Below, in pieces: positions 55,407 through 64,000 of a DNA stretch of 64,000 nucleotides. A program made the translations under genes and the position numbers. The notes under the pieces are model-generated. The model saw only the letters and a program-made list of their open reading frames with translations, ran no database searches and was not told the origin of the DNA. Source of the DNA: Variovorax sp. HW608 (GTDB taxonomy: Bacteria > Pseudomonadota > Gammaproteobacteria > Burkholderiales > Burkholderiaceae_C); contig NZ_LT607803.1 of NCBI RefSeq assembly GCF_900090195.1, positions 3,870,229-3,934,228 on the forward strand, given 5' to 3'. Every line of letters begins with the position of its first letter. Position 1 is the first letter of the stretch.

Positions 55407-56924
55407 ATGGATCTGATCACCAATCTCTCGCTGGGTTTTGGCGTTGCCTTCACCTTCACGAATCTTCTCTATTGCCTGATCGGCTGCATCCTGGGCACGC
55501 TGATCGGCGTGCTGCCGGGCATCGGGCCGGTCGCGACGATCGCGATGCTGCTGCCCGCCACCTATGCGCTGCCGCCGGTGTCGGCGCTGATCATGCTGGC
55601 CGGCATCTACTACGGCGCGCAGTACGGCGGCTCCACCACCGCCATCCTGGTCAACCTGCCGGGCGAATCGTCCTCGGTGGTGACCGTGATCGACGGCTAC
55701 CAGATGGCGCGCAAGGGCCGCGCGGGCCCCGCATTGGCGGCGGCGGGCCTCGGCTCGTTCTTCGCCGGCTGCGTGGGCACGCTGATCCTGGCTGCCTTCG
55801 CGCCGCCGCTGACCGAGCTGGCCTTCAAGTTCGGCCCGGCCGAATACTTCTCGCTGATGGTGCTGGGCCTGATCGGCGCCGTGGTGCTGGCCTCGGGCTC
55901 GCTGCTCAAGGCGATCGGCATGATCGTGCTGGGCCTCTTGATGGGCCTCGTCGGCACCGACGTGAACTCGGGCGTGGCGCGCTTCAGCTTCGACATCCCC
56001 GAGCTCACCGACGGCATCGGCTTCGTGACCATCGCCATGGGCGTGTTCGGCTACGGCGAAATCATCGCCAACCTGTCGCGTCCCGAGCATGAGCGCGAGG
56101 TCTTCACCGCGAAGGTGTCCGGCCTGTTCCCGACCAAGGACGACTTCAAGCGCATGTTCCCCGCGGTGCTGCGCGGCACCGCGCTGGGCTCGGCGCTCGG
56201 CATCCTGCCGGGCGGCGGCGCGCTGCTGGCGGCTTTCGCGGCCTACACGCTCGAGAAGAAGACCAAGCTGGCTCCGGGCGAAGTGCCGTTCGGCAAGGGC
56301 AACATCCGCGGCGTCGCCTCGCCCGAATCGGCCAACAACGCCGGCGCGCAGACCTCGTTCATCCCGCTCTTGACGCTGGGCATTCCGCCCAACGCGGTGA
56401 TGGCGCTGATGGTGGGCGCGATGACGATCCACAACATCCAGCCCGGTCCGCAGGTGATGAGCAGCAACCCCGAGCTCTTCTGGGGCCTGATCGCCTCGAT
56501 GTGGCTCGGCAACGCGATGCTGATCATCCTGAACCTGCCGCTGATCGGCATGTGGATCAAGCTGCTGTCGGTGCCCTACAAGTTCCTGTTCCCGGCCATC
56601 GTGCTGTTCTGCGCCATCGGCGTGTACTCGACCAACAACAACACCTTCGACATCTGGATGGTCGCGGCCTTCGGCTTCATCGGCTACATGTTCTTCAAGC
56701 TGGGCTGCGAACCTGCGCCGCTGCTGCTGGGCTTCATCCTGGGCCCGATGATGGAAGAGAACCTGCGCCGCGCGCTGCTGTTGTCGCGCGGCAGCTGGGC
56801 AGTCTTCGTCTCGCGTCCGCTCTCGGCGGGCCTGCTTGCCGCAGCGCTCCTGCTCCTGGTGATCGTGCTGCTGCCGGCCGTGAAGTCCAAGCGCCAGGAG
56901 GCCTTCCAGGAGGAGGAGGCCTGA
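55407..56924 (+). CDS. tctA: Tripartite tricarboxylate transporter large permease TctA
   Basis: A 505-residue permease with about twelve helices. GVLPGIGPVATIAMLLPATYAL and GILPGGGALLAAFAAYTLEKK are the two conserved proline-glycine motifs, and YYGAQYGGSTTAILVNLPGE is another. It pairs with TctB and a periplasmic Bug protein to import carboxylates using a Na+ or H+ gradient. The exact substrate is set by the binding protein and cannot be read here. Confidence 0.95.
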   Translation: MDLITNLSLGFGVAFTFTNLLYCLIGCILGTLIGVLPGIGPVATIAMLLPATYALPPVSALIMLAGIYYGAQYGGSTTAILVNLPGESSSVVTVIDGYQMARKGRAGPALAAAGLGSFFAGCVGTLILAAFAPPLTELAFKFGPAEYFSLMVLGLIGAVVLASGSLLKAIGMIVLGLLMGLVGTDVNSGVARFSFDIPELTDGIGFVTIAMGVFGYGEIIANLSRPEHEREVFTAKVSGLFPTKDDFKRMFPAVLRGTALGSALGILPGGGALLAAFAAYTLEKKTKLAPGEVPFGKGNIRGVASPESANNAGAQTSFIPLLTLGIPPNAVMALMVGAMTIHNIQPGPQVMSSNPELFWGLIASMWLGNAMLIILNLPLIGMWIKLLSVPYKFLFPAIVLFCAIGVYSTNNNTFDIWMVAAFGFIGYMFFKLGCEPAPLLLGFILGPMMEENLRRALLLSRGSWAVFVSRPLSAGLLAAALLLLVIVLLPAVKSKRQEAFQEEEA

Positions 56925-56950
56925 CGCCGGCCGCCGTCTTCCTTTCGCAC

Positions 56951-56980
56951 AACGGCACCCGAGGGTGCCGTTTCTCGTTT
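56951..56980 (+). terminator. Rho-independent terminator after tctA
   Basis: A perfect stem AACGGCACCC/GGGTGCCGTT with a two-base centre GA and a T-rich tail. It also lies just past the stop of the convergent LysR gene. Confidence 0.85.
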
Positions 56981-57891
56981 CAGGGCTTGTGCGCGCGCAG
57001 CGGTTTCATGTGCTGGCGTGCCATCGCGAGGAAAGCCATCGCTGCCGGGCTGAGCGGGTGCTTGGCCAGCCGCACGGCGACCACCGGGTATTCGAGCGCG
57101 GGGCGCGTCACGGTGACCACGCGCAGGTTGGCGGGCATCAGCACGTCCACGTAGCGCGGCAGCAGCGCCACGCCCGCGCCGGCCTGGATGAGCCCGAAGG
57201 CCGTCGAAAGCATCGAGACGTGGTGGACCACGCGTGGATAGACGTTGGCCGCGCTCGAAAGCTGCCGGCTGACGGAGCGCCAGATGTTGGCGTCCGGATT
57301 GACGTGGATGAAGGGCAGGCCATCGAGCTGCCTCGCATCGATCACCACCCGTTGCGCGAGCGGGTGGTCGTCGCGCATGAACAGCCCCATGCGTTCGGTG
57401 AACAGCGGCTCGGTGGCGAGCTCGGAGTGCTTCTGTCCGATGTCCGAGCCGAAGCCGAGGTCCGCTTCCTGCGAGAGCACGCGCGAGATCATCTGCTCCG
57501 CGGTGCTGTCCTGCAGCGTGGTCGCGAGCCCGGGGTGCGTCTCCGAGAAGCGGCGCAACAGCGGCGGCAGCAGGGCACCGGCCGTGAGATGGCCCACGGC
57601 CAGCACCACGCGGCCTTCGCGCAACTGGGACTGCGAGCGGCAGGCGCCGACCGATTCGTCGACGAGCCGCAGCGCCCTCACGGCGGTGTCGACCATCATC
57701 TGCCCCGCGCTGGTCATCCGGATGCGCCGGCCGCGCACGACCAGCGGCTGGCCGAGTTCGCTCTCCATGCGCTTGATGAGATGGCTGATCGCCGGCTGGC
57801 TGAGTTGCAGGGCTTCCGCCGCGAGCGTGAAGCTGCCCGATTCGGCGACCGCCGCCAGCGCCCGGAGCTGTTGCAGGGAGATCTCTTCCAT
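56980..57891 (-). CDS. LysR-family transcriptional regulator
   Basis: A 303-residue regulator. The winged helix-turn-helix is at the N-terminus: QQLRALAAVAESGSFTLAAE, ALQLSQPAISHLIKRMESE and LGQPLVVRGRRIRMTSAG. A periplasmic-binding-type effector domain follows (VVLAVGHLTAGALLPPLLRR). It is divergent from the Bug gene, the classical LysR/target layout, so that gene and ggt are likely targets. Its effector may be a substrate or product of that pathway. Confidence 0.9.
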   Translation of the reverse strand: MEEISLQQLRALAAVAESGSFTLAAEALQLSQPAISHLIKRMESELGQPLVVRGRRIRMTSAGQMMVDTAVRALRLVDESVGACRSQSQLREGRVVLAVGHLTAGALLPPLLRRFSETHPGLATTLQDSTAEQMISRVLSQEADLGFGSDIGQKHSELATEPLFTERMGLFMRDDHPLAQRVVIDARQLDGLPFIHVNPDANIWRSVSRQLSSAANVYPRVVHHVSMLSTAFGLIQAGAGVALLPRYVDVLMPANLRVVTVTRPALEYPVVAVRLAKHPLSPAAMAFLAMARQHMKPLRAHKP

Positions 57892-57925
57892 GCCGTGTCC
57901 CTGCCATAAGCAGGACTCATAGTTG

Positions 57926-57941
57926 GATAAGGCGGATTATC
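57926..57941. promoter_or_regulatory. Possible LysR operator
   Basis: GATAA-GGCGGA-TTATC, a short inverted repeat with an AT-rich edge, lies between the LysR start (57891) and the Bug start (58003). The spacing resembles LysR boxes (T-N11-A type). The direct neighbour of a LysR gene is the expected place. Confidence 0.45.
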
Positions 57942-58002
57942 TGGCTTGATGGGCCCGCGCTGCATAGGATTCGGGATTCACCACAGGGACACAATCCAGA
58001 CC

Positions 58003-58971
58003 ATGAAACGCAAGCAGTTTCTCAAGGCCTGCGCCGCCGCGCTGTGCCTCGCCGCCTCGTCCGCCAGCATGGCGCAGGCCTTTCCGAGCAAGCCGATCCG
58101 CCTGATCGTGCCGTTCCCGGCCGGCGGCGCAACGGACCTGTTCGCGCGCACCCTGTCGCAGAAGATGGGCGAGAAGCTCGGTGGCACACTGGTGATCGAC
58201 AACAAGCCCGGCGCCGGCGGTGCGATCGGCTCCGACCTCGCGGCCAAGTCGCCGGCCGACGGCTACACGCTGCTGCTGGCGACGACGAGCACGCACTCGA
58301 TCGGCCCGTTCATCAGCAAGGTGCCGTACGACACGGTGCGCGACTTCACGCCGATCGCGCACGTCGGCGATGCGCCGAGCATCATGCTGGTGCCGAACAG
58401 CTCGCCCGCCAAGACGGTGCGCGAATGGATAGCTTACGCGCAGAAGAACCCCGGCAAGCTCAACTACGCATCGAGCGGCAACGGCACCATCGTGCAGCTC
58501 ACGGCGGAGCTCTTCAAGGCGCAGGCCGGCATCTTCGTGACGCACATCCCGTACAAGGGCACCGCGCTCGCGATTCCCGACCTGGTCACGGGCAAGGTCG
58601 ATGTGCTCTTCGACGCGCTGCCGACCGGCATGCCGCATGTGCGCGACGGCCGCCTGCGTGCGCTCGGCGTGACTTCGCAGAAGCGCAGCCCGCTGGCCCC
58701 GGACCTGCCGCCGATCGCGGACACGCTGCCGGGCTTCGAGTCGAACACCTGGTTCGGGCTCTATGGCCCCAAGGGACTGCCCGCGGATCTGGTGACGCGC
58801 ATCAACACCGCCGCGAACCAGGCGCTCTCCGATCCTGACATGCGCGACAAGCTCGCCCGCCTGGGCATTTCGCCGACCATCAGCACGCCTGCCGAGTTCG
58901 CCAGCATGGTGGCCCAGGAGTCGGCCAAGTGGAAAAAGATCATCGTGGAACGCAAGATCACCGGGGACTGA
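58003..58971 (+). CDS. Bug/TctC-family periplasmic binding protein
   Basis: A 322-residue solute-binding protein with a signal peptide (FLKACAAALCLAASSASMAQ). FPSKPIRLIVPFPAGGATDLFAR is the Bug N-terminal signature, and VIDNKPGAGGAIGSDLAAKSPADGYTLLLAT and YASSGNGTIVQLTAELFK line the carboxylate site. Bug proteins bind small carboxylates, often free of an own permease. The tctBA operon lies about 1 kb to the left, and its subunits are possible partners. ggt follows after two bases. Confidence 0.92.
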   Translation: MKRKQFLKACAAALCLAASSASMAQAFPSKPIRLIVPFPAGGATDLFARTLSQKMGEKLGGTLVIDNKPGAGGAIGSDLAAKSPADGYTLLLATTSTHSIGPFISKVPYDTVRDFTPIAHVGDAPSIMLVPNSSPAKTVREWIAYAQKNPGKLNYASSGNGTIVQLTAELFKAQAGIFVTHIPYKGTALAIPDLVTGKVDVLFDALPTGMPHVRDGRLRALGVTSQKRSPLAPDLPPIADTLPGFESNTWFGLYGPKGLPADLVTRINTAANQALSDPDMRDKLARLGISPTISTPAEFASMVAQESAKWKKIIVERKITGD

Positions 58972-58973
58972 AC

Positions 58974-60587
58974 ATGAAATTCGACTACGCCAATCCGTAC
59001 ACTTCCACCCGCATCCCCGTCTTCGCGCGCAACGTCGTCTCGACTTCGCATCCGCTGGCTTCGCAGGCCGGGCTGCGCATCCTTTATCAGGGCGGCAACG
59101 CGGTCGATGCGGCGGTCGCGACCGCTGCAGCCATGACCATCGTCGAGCCGGTGAGCAACGGGCTCGGCAGCGATGCCTTCTGCATCCTCTGGGACGGCAA
59201 GAAATTGCACGGTCTGAATGGCTCGGGCTGCGCGCCGCAGGCCTGGACGCCGGACTACTTTCGCCGCAAGTACGGCAACGACGCCGCCACGCCGCCGCAG
59301 CGCGGGCTCGACTCGGTCACGGTGCCCGGCGCCGGGGCGAGCTGGGTCGCGCTGTCGGAGCGCTTCGGCAAGCTGCCTTTTGCCGACCTGATGGCACCGG
59401 CGATCGAGATCGCGGAGCGCGGCTACCTGATGCCGCCCGTGGTGCAACAGAAGTGGGCCGCCGCGACGCCGATCCTGAAGTCGCAGCCGGGCTTCGCGCA
59501 GGGCTTCCTGCCGTGGGGCCGCGCGCCTGAAGTCGGTGAGCTGTTCCGCTTCCCGGCGGCGGCGCGGGCGCTGAAGGCGATTGCCGCCACCCGGGGCGAG
59601 GCCTTCTACAGCGGCGAGATCGCGGAGGCGCTCGAGAAGTTCTCGAGCGCGAACGGCGGCAGCCTGAAGGTGAGCGACCTCGCCAACTGGAAGCCCGAGT
59701 GGGTCGAGCCGATCGCCCAGGCGTACCGCGGCCATACGCTGCACGAGATTCCGCCGAACGGCCAGGGCATCGCGGCGCTCATCGCGCTCGGCATCCTCAA
59801 GCACTTCGACATCGCATCGATCCCGGTCGATTCGGTCGCCTCGCAGCACCTGCAGATCGAGGCCATGAAGCTCGCCTTCGCCGACGTCTACCGCTACGTG
59901 TCCGAGCCATCGTCGATGGAGGTGACGCCCCTGCAAATGCTCGATGAGGGGTATCTCGCTTCGCGTGCCAAACTCATCGACGTGAACAAGGCGCAGGATT
60001 TCAAGGCCGGCAACCCGGTCAAGGGCGGCACGATCTATCTCACCGCGGCCGACGAGAGCGGCATGATGGTGAGCTTCATCCAGAGCAACTACATGGGCTT
60101 CGGCTCGGGTTGCGTGGAGCCTGAATTCGGCATCAGCCTGCAGAACCGCGGCCACGGCTTCAGCCTGAAGGCCGACAGCCCGAACGTGGTCGCGCCGGGC
60201 AAGCGGCCCTTCCACACCATCATCCCGGCCTTCCTCACGAGGGACGGCGCGCCGGTGATGAGCTTCGGCGTGATGGGCGGCAACATGCAGCCGCAGGGCC
60301 ACATGCAGACGCTGGTGCGCATGCTCGACTACCGCCAGAGCCCGCAGGCCGCCTGCGACGCGCCGCGCTGGCGCTTCAACTCGGGGCTGGAGATCAACGT
60401 CGAGGCGGCGATGAATCCGGCGACGGTGAAGGGCCTCGCCGAACTCGGGCACAAGGTGGACGTCATCAACGACTCCTACCAGGACTTCGGTGCCGGCCAG
60501 TTCATCTGGCGTGCCGGCGATCCGGCGGTGGAGGGCTACGTCGCCGCGAGCGACGCGCGGCGCGACGGCCTTGCGGCCGGGTTCTGA
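58974..60587 (+). CDS. ggt: Gamma-glutamyltransferase family protein
   Basis: A 537-residue Ntn hydrolase. The catalytic threonine T353 begins the small subunit at KGG-TIYLTAADESG, the usual self-cleavage site. LYQGGNAVDAAVATAAAM and PVSNGLGSDAFCI are N-terminal signatures, and GFGSG and GGNMQPQGHMQTLVRML are later ones. It has no signal peptide, unlike periplasmic E. coli GGT, so it may be cytoplasmic. It follows the Bug gene by two bases, so a shared transcript links uptake with hydrolysis of gamma-glutamyl compounds or a related amide. Confidence 0.9.
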   Translation: MKFDYANPYTSTRIPVFARNVVSTSHPLASQAGLRILYQGGNAVDAAVATAAAMTIVEPVSNGLGSDAFCILWDGKKLHGLNGSGCAPQAWTPDYFRRKYGNDAATPPQRGLDSVTVPGAGASWVALSERFGKLPFADLMAPAIEIAERGYLMPPVVQQKWAAATPILKSQPGFAQGFLPWGRAPEVGELFRFPAAARALKAIAATRGEAFYSGEIAEALEKFSSANGGSLKVSDLANWKPEWVEPIAQAYRGHTLHEIPPNGQGIAALIALGILKHFDIASIPVDSVASQHLQIEAMKLAFADVYRYVSEPSSMEVTPLQMLDEGYLASRAKLIDVNKAQDFKAGNPVKGGTIYLTAADESGMMVSFIQSNYMGFGSGCVEPEFGISLQNRGHGFSLKADSPNVVAPGKRPFHTIIPAFLTRDGAPVMSFGVMGGNMQPQGHMQTLVRMLDYRQSPQAACDAPRWRFNSGLEINVEAAMNPATVKGLAELGHKVDVINDSYQDFGAGQFIWRAGDPAVEGYVAASDARRDGLAAGF

Positions 60588-60591
60588 CAAG

Positions 60592-61500
60592 GTGCCGGCG
60601 GAGCAGCACGCGCACAAACGTCTCGGGCCGGGCCTCGCGTTGGCGACGCTCGGCGCGATCGCCTTCAGCGGCAAGGCGATCATCGTCAAGCTGGCGTATC
60701 GCTATGGCGTCGATGCGGTCACGCTGATCATGCTGCGCATGCTTTTTGCGCTGCCGCTTTTCGCGGTCATGGCGTGGTGGGCGGGGCGCGGCAAGCCGCC
60801 GCTCACGCGGCGCGACTGGATCGGCGTCGTGGGGCTGGGTTTCTCGGGCTACTACCTCTCCAGCTTCCTGGACTTCGCAGGGCTGGCCTACATCACCGCG
60901 AGCCTCGAGCGGCTGATCCTCTATCTCAACCCGACGCTGGTGCTGCTGTTCGGCTGGATCGTCTACCGGCGGCGCATCACCCGCGGCCAGTTGACGGGCA
61001 TGGCGATCAGCTACTGCGGCGTGCTGCTGGTGTTCGGCCACGAAGTGCAGTTGGGCCAGAGCGCCTCGGCCGCGTGGGGCGCGCTGCTGGTCTTCATGAG
61101 CGCGGTGAGCTATGCGATCTACCTCGTCGCGAGCGGCGAGTTCGTCAAGCGGCTGGGTTCGCTCAGGCTCGTGGGGCTCGCGACCAGCGTGGCCTGCCTG
61201 CTGTGCATCCTGCAGTTCGTGCTGCTGCGGCCGATCGGCTCGGTCCTCGACGTGGCGCCGCAGGTCATCTGGCTGTCGATCCTCAATGCGACCGTGTGCA
61301 CCGCGCTGCCGGTCCTTGCCGTGATGATGGCCATCGAGCGCATCGGTCCCGCGATGGCGGCACAAACGGGTATGGTTGGGCCCATGTCGACCATCCTGAT
61401 GGGGGTCGTCATTCTCGGCGAACCTTTCACGGCGTGGATCGCGGCCGGCACCGCGCTGGTGATCGCCGGCATCTTCGTATTCACACGCATGGGCCGTTGA
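60592..61500 (+). CDS. EamA-family drug/metabolite transporter
   Basis: A 302-residue membrane protein with about ten helices made of two EamA repeats: LGAIAFSGKAIIVKLAYRYG and SILNATVCTALPVLAVMMAI. The DMT fold is clear from the FLDFAGLAYITASLERLIL and GMVGPMSTILMGVVILGEPF motifs. The GTG at 60592 lies four bases after the ggt stop and fits the operon; a ribosome site is weak. The substrate is unknown; related proteins export amino acids or metabolites. Confidence 0.85.
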   Translation: MPAEQHAHKRLGPGLALATLGAIAFSGKAIIVKLAYRYGVDAVTLIMLRMLFALPLFAVMAWWAGRGKPPLTRRDWIGVVGLGFSGYYLSSFLDFAGLAYITASLERLILYLNPTLVLLFGWIVYRRRITRGQLTGMAISYCGVLLVFGHEVQLGQSASAAWGALLVFMSAVSYAIYLVASGEFVKRLGSLRLVGLATSVACLLCILQFVLLRPIGSVLDVAPQVIWLSILNATVCTALPVLAVMMAIERIGPAMAAQTGMVGPMSTILMGVVILGEPFTAWIAAGTALVIAGIFVFTRMGR

Positions 61501-61516
61501 GCCCGGAGGACAAGAC

Positions 61517-62314
61517 ATGGATTTGGGAATTGCAGGCAAGGCCGCCCTGGTGTGCGGCGCGAGCAAGGGACTGGGCTACGGCTGCGCCGAGGCGCTGGTG
61601 CGCGAGGGCGTCAGCGTGGTGATCGTCGCGCGCGGCGCCGAAGCGCTCGAAGCGGCGGCGAAATCGCTGCAGGCCGTTGCGGCCGCGCATCCGGCCAAGC
61701 CCTTCGTGAAGCACGTGGCGGCGGACATCACCACCACGGAGGGCCGCGCCGCGGCCTTTGCGCTCCACAAGGACTTCGACATCGTCGTCACCAATGCCGG
61801 GGGCCCGCCGCCCGGTGATTTCCGCGACTGGGACCGCGAGGCATGGATCAAGGCGGTCGACGCCAACATGCTGACGCCGATCGAGCTCATCAAGGCCACG
61901 GTGGACGGCATGGCGGCGCGCGGCTTCGGGCGCATCGTCAATATCACGTCAAGCGCGGTGAAGTCGCCGATCGACATCCTGGGCCTGAGCAACGGCGCAC
62001 GCAGCGGGCTCACCGGATTCGTGGCCGGGCTCTCGCGCTCGGGCATCGCGGCCAAGGGCGTGACGATCAACAACCTGCTGCCCGGCGCCTTCGACACCGA
62101 CCGTCTGCGCGGAACGATGCAGGGCGCGGTGAAGAAGACCGGCCAGGACATCGAGACGATCCGCGCCGCGCGGCAGAAGACCATCCCCGCCGGGCGCTTC
62201 GGCACGCCGGCCGAGTTCGGCGCGATCTGCGCCTTCCTCTGCAGCACGCATGCGGGCTACATGACCGGGCAGAACGTGCTGGCCGACGGCGGCGCCTACC
62301 CCGGAACCTACTGA
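61517..62314 (+). CDS. SDR-family protein lacking the usual catalytic tyrosine
   Basis: A 265-residue Rossmann-fold protein with a glycine-rich cofactor site (LVCGASKGLGYG), the VTNAGGPPPG strand and the ITSSAV strand-serine. The expected Tyr-x-x-x-Lys after the serine is replaced by LSNGARSGL. Proteins of this subgroup (3-ketoacyl-ACP reductase-like) lack the full tetrad, so catalysis may differ or be absent. It lies 16 bases after the EamA gene in the same operon. Confidence 0.88.
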   Translation: MDLGIAGKAALVCGASKGLGYGCAEALVREGVSVVIVARGAEALEAAAKSLQAVAAAHPAKPFVKHVAADITTTEGRAAAFALHKDFDIVVTNAGGPPPGDFRDWDREAWIKAVDANMLTPIELIKATVDGMAARGFGRIVNITSSAVKSPIDILGLSNGARSGLTGFVAGLSRSGIAAKGVTINNLLPGAFDTDRLRGTMQGAVKKTGQDIETIRAARQKTIPAGRFGTPAEFGAICAFLCSTHAGYMTGQNVLADGGAYPGTY

Positions 62315-62317
62315 CGG

Positions 62318-63217
62318 TCAGCGGCGGGACGACACCCAGATCCCGCCCACGATGAGGCCGAACGCGGCGCCGTGGAACCACTGCGGCAGCTCGCCGAGGA
62401 ACGCCGCCGAGAGCAGCGCCGCGAAGAGGGGCGTGAGATTGGTGAAGAACCCGGCCGTCTGCGGGCCGGCGCGCTGCACGCCCAGGCCCCAGCACCGGTA
62501 GGCCAAGAGCGCCGGGCCGAGCGTGATGAACACCAGCGCGGCGGCGAGCGGCCATCCCCAGTCGATGTGCGCATCGGTCACCGTCCATTCGCCGGCCGCG
62601 AAGAGCGCCGACCACGCGAGCCCGAACACCATCTGCGAGATGAGGAACGAGGCCCAGTCGCGCCGTGCCTCGGCAGGCTCGGTGGTGCGCGACAGCATCC
62701 AGCTGTAGAACGCCCACGAGATGGTGGCCAGCATCATGTAGAGATCGCCGGGCACGAGGCGCAACGCAGCAAGGTGCTCCCAGCGACCGCGGCTCAGCAC
62801 CAGCAGCACGCCCGCCATCGAGAGCGCGGCGCCGAGCAGCTCGCGCCGCGTGATCGTCGCGCCGAAGAAGAGCGTGCCGGTCGCGAGCATCCACAGCGGC
62901 ATGCTCGATCCGACCAGCGTCACGTTGACCGGCGTCGAGGTCTGCAGCGCCAGGTACTGGAAGGCGTTGTAGCAGCCGATGCCCAGCAGCCCGAGCACAG
63001 TGAAGCGCTTCCAGTGCGTCCACAGCGGGCTCTCGCGGCGCAGCATGGAAGCGGCGAACGGCAGCAGCACCATGAACGCCAGCAGCCAGCGGATGAAGTT
63101 CAGCGTCATCGGCGAGACCAAGTCCCGCACCATGCGGCCGACGACGGCATTGCCGGCCCACAGCAGGGGCGGCACCGCGAGAAGAAGGGCGGTGCCCGGA
63201 GTCAATCGCTGCTGCAT
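62318..63217 (-). CDS. EamA-family drug/metabolite transporter
   Basis: A 299-residue ten-helix protein of the DMT superfamily: LLLAVPPLLWAGNAVVGRMV starts the first EamA repeat, and GDLYMMLATISWAFYSWML and AAALVFITLGPALLAYRCW belong to the second. The ATG at 63217 opens MQQRLTPGT. It converges on the SDR gene and is divergent from the quinone oxidoreductase. Substrate not inferable. Confidence 0.88.
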   Translation of the reverse strand: MQQRLTPGTALLLAVPPLLWAGNAVVGRMVRDLVSPMTLNFIRWLLAFMVLLPFAASMLRRESPLWTHWKRFTVLGLLGIGCYNAFQYLALQTSTPVNVTLVGSSMPLWMLATGTLFFGATITRRELLGAALSMAGVLLVLSRGRWEHLAALRLVPGDLYMMLATISWAFYSWMLSRTTEPAEARRDWASFLISQMVFGLAWSALFAAGEWTVTDAHIDWGWPLAAALVFITLGPALLAYRCWGLGVQRAGPQTAGFFTNLTPLFAALLSAAFLGELPQWFHGAAFGLIVGGIWVSSRR

Positions 63218-63315
63218 GCGGTTGGACTGTACCGGGTGCGCGTGGCGTTTCCGGGCGCCGGCAGTGAATCGCGGACCGTGGCAGCATACGCGGCTCACAC
63301 GAAGGAGCCTCAAAC

Positions 63316-64000
63316 ATGAGCAAAGCCGTCCGCATCGACCGCAATGGCGGTCCCGAGGAACTGAAGATCGTCGACGTCGAAGTCGGCGACCCCGGCCCCG
63401 GCGAGATCCGCATCCGCCACAAGGCGGTGGGCCTCAACTTCATCGACACCTACCAGCGCAGCGGCCTCTATCCCTTCCCGATGCCGCTGCAGCTCGGCAT
63501 GGAAGCCTCGGGGCTGGTCGAGGCGGTGGGCGAGGGCGTCACGCACCTGAAGGCCGGCGATCGCGCCGCGTATGCCAGCCAGCCGCCCGGCGCCTACAGC
63601 GAGCTGCGCGTGATGCCGGGCCGCAATGTCTGCAAGCTGCCCGATGCGATCTCGTTCGAGACCGGCGCCGCGATGATGCTCAAGGGCCTCACCGCGCAGT
63701 ACCTGCTGAAGAAGACGCTGCCGGCCGAGGGGCTGCAGCCCGGCGACTTCATCGTGTTCCACGCGGCGGCGGGCGGTGTCGGCCTGATCGCCTGCCAGTG
63801 GGCCAAGGCGTTGGGCCTGAAGCTCATCGGCACCGCGGGCACCGATGCCAAGTGCCAACTGGCCCTCGACCACGGGGCCGCGCACGCGATCAACTACAGC
63901 AAGGAAAACTTCGCCGCGCGCGTGAAGGAGATCACCGGCGGCAAGGGCGTGAAGGTGGTCTACGACTCGGTGGGCAAGGACACCTTCGAAGGATCGCTCG
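63316..64000 (+). CDS. Quinone oxidoreductase (NADPH), 5' part
   Basis: The first 228 residues of a zinc-free medium-chain dehydrogenase. VGLNFIDTYQRSGLYPFP is the quinone oxidoreductase signature, GMEASGLVEAVGEGV follows, and AAAGGVGLIACQWAKALG is the NADPH-binding glycine motif. The end runs past the window, so the C-terminal part is missing here. It would reduce quinones one electron at a time. The ATG at 63316 has GAAGGAG upstream. Confidence 0.93.
   Translation, partial: MSKAVRIDRNGGPEELKIVDVEVGDPGPGEIRIRHKAVGLNFIDTYQRSGLYPFPMPLQLGMEASGLVEAVGEGVTHLKAGDRAAYASQPPGAYSELRVMPGRNVCKLPDAISFETGAAMMLKGLTAQYLLKKTLPAEGLQPGDFIVFHAAAGGVGLIACQWAKALGLKLIGTAGTDAKCQLALDHGAAHAINYSKENFAARVKEITGGKGVKVVYDSVGKDTFEGSL

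Overview
The window is high-GC DNA typical of the Comamonadaceae (Betaproteobacteria, Burkholderiales), most like Variovorax or a close relative. This rests on gene content and order: hrcA with tRNA genes, a yicC-gmk-rpoZ-spoT block facing a Ser/Thr kinase and PP2C phosphatase, then rph-rdgB-hemW, an HU protein with a lysine/alanine-rich tail, Bug-type binding proteins and TctA/TctB permeases. The genus is inferred. No prophage, insertion sequence or CRISPR array was seen.

Layout. 1-11.5 kb is housekeeping: the hrcA 3' end, tRNA genes (CAU and Arg-ACG), greB facing spoT, the stringent-response and nucleotide block (spoT, rpoZ, gmk, yicC) on the minus strand, the kinase/phosphatase pair, rph-rdgB-hemW, a TetR regulator and tRNA-Ser(UGA). 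11.6-13.7 kb holds small secreted proteins and HU. 13.8-16.3 kb holds a Zn/Cd/Pb P-type ATPase and a small DUF1488-like protein. 16.4-24.7 kb is a urease locus split in two: ureEFG and ureABC, both on the minus strand, are separated by a plus-strand sugar ABC transporter with an L-rhamnose mutarotase. ureD is not in the window.

24.8-29.3 kb holds the most unusual item. One long protein joins an NCS1-type (nucleobase/cation symporter) transporter to a cysteine-rich linker, a histidine kinase and a receiver domain. It overlaps a LuxR-type response regulator gene. It is divergent from ureABC, and a perfect 15-bp inverted repeat lies between them. I read this as a transporter-sensor two-component system that may control nitrogen or urea metabolism.

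29.3-37.4 kb holds a very large YadA-like trimeric autotransporter adhesin gene broken by a single-base frameshift near 34,152, behind an AT-rich leader with an FNR-like box, followed by an OmpA-type lipoprotein gene that could be its partner. 37.5-54.7 kb mixes predicted outer-membrane proteins, recJ, lolCD (behind a leader of strong hairpins), a MoxR/DUF58/VWA cluster, a trypsin-like protease, tatD, an 11-residue-repeat protein, an MscS channel, a family 6 DNA glycosylase, a spermidine-synthase-like protein and a lone GspE/PilB ATPase. 54.9-64 kb is transport and catabolism: tctBA, a LysR regulator divergent from a Bug binding protein followed by gamma-glutamyltransferase, two EamA exporters, an SDR lacking the usual catalytic tyrosine, and a quinone oxidoreductase cut by the window end.

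How they fit together: the UreEFG chaperones mature the UreABC enzyme, whose expression may be linked to the adjacent transporter-kinase. The kinase/PP2C pair could form a reversible phosphorylation switch. LolCD moves lipoproteins such as the OmpA-like one towards the outer membrane. The MoxR, DUF58 and VWA proteins probably form one complex.
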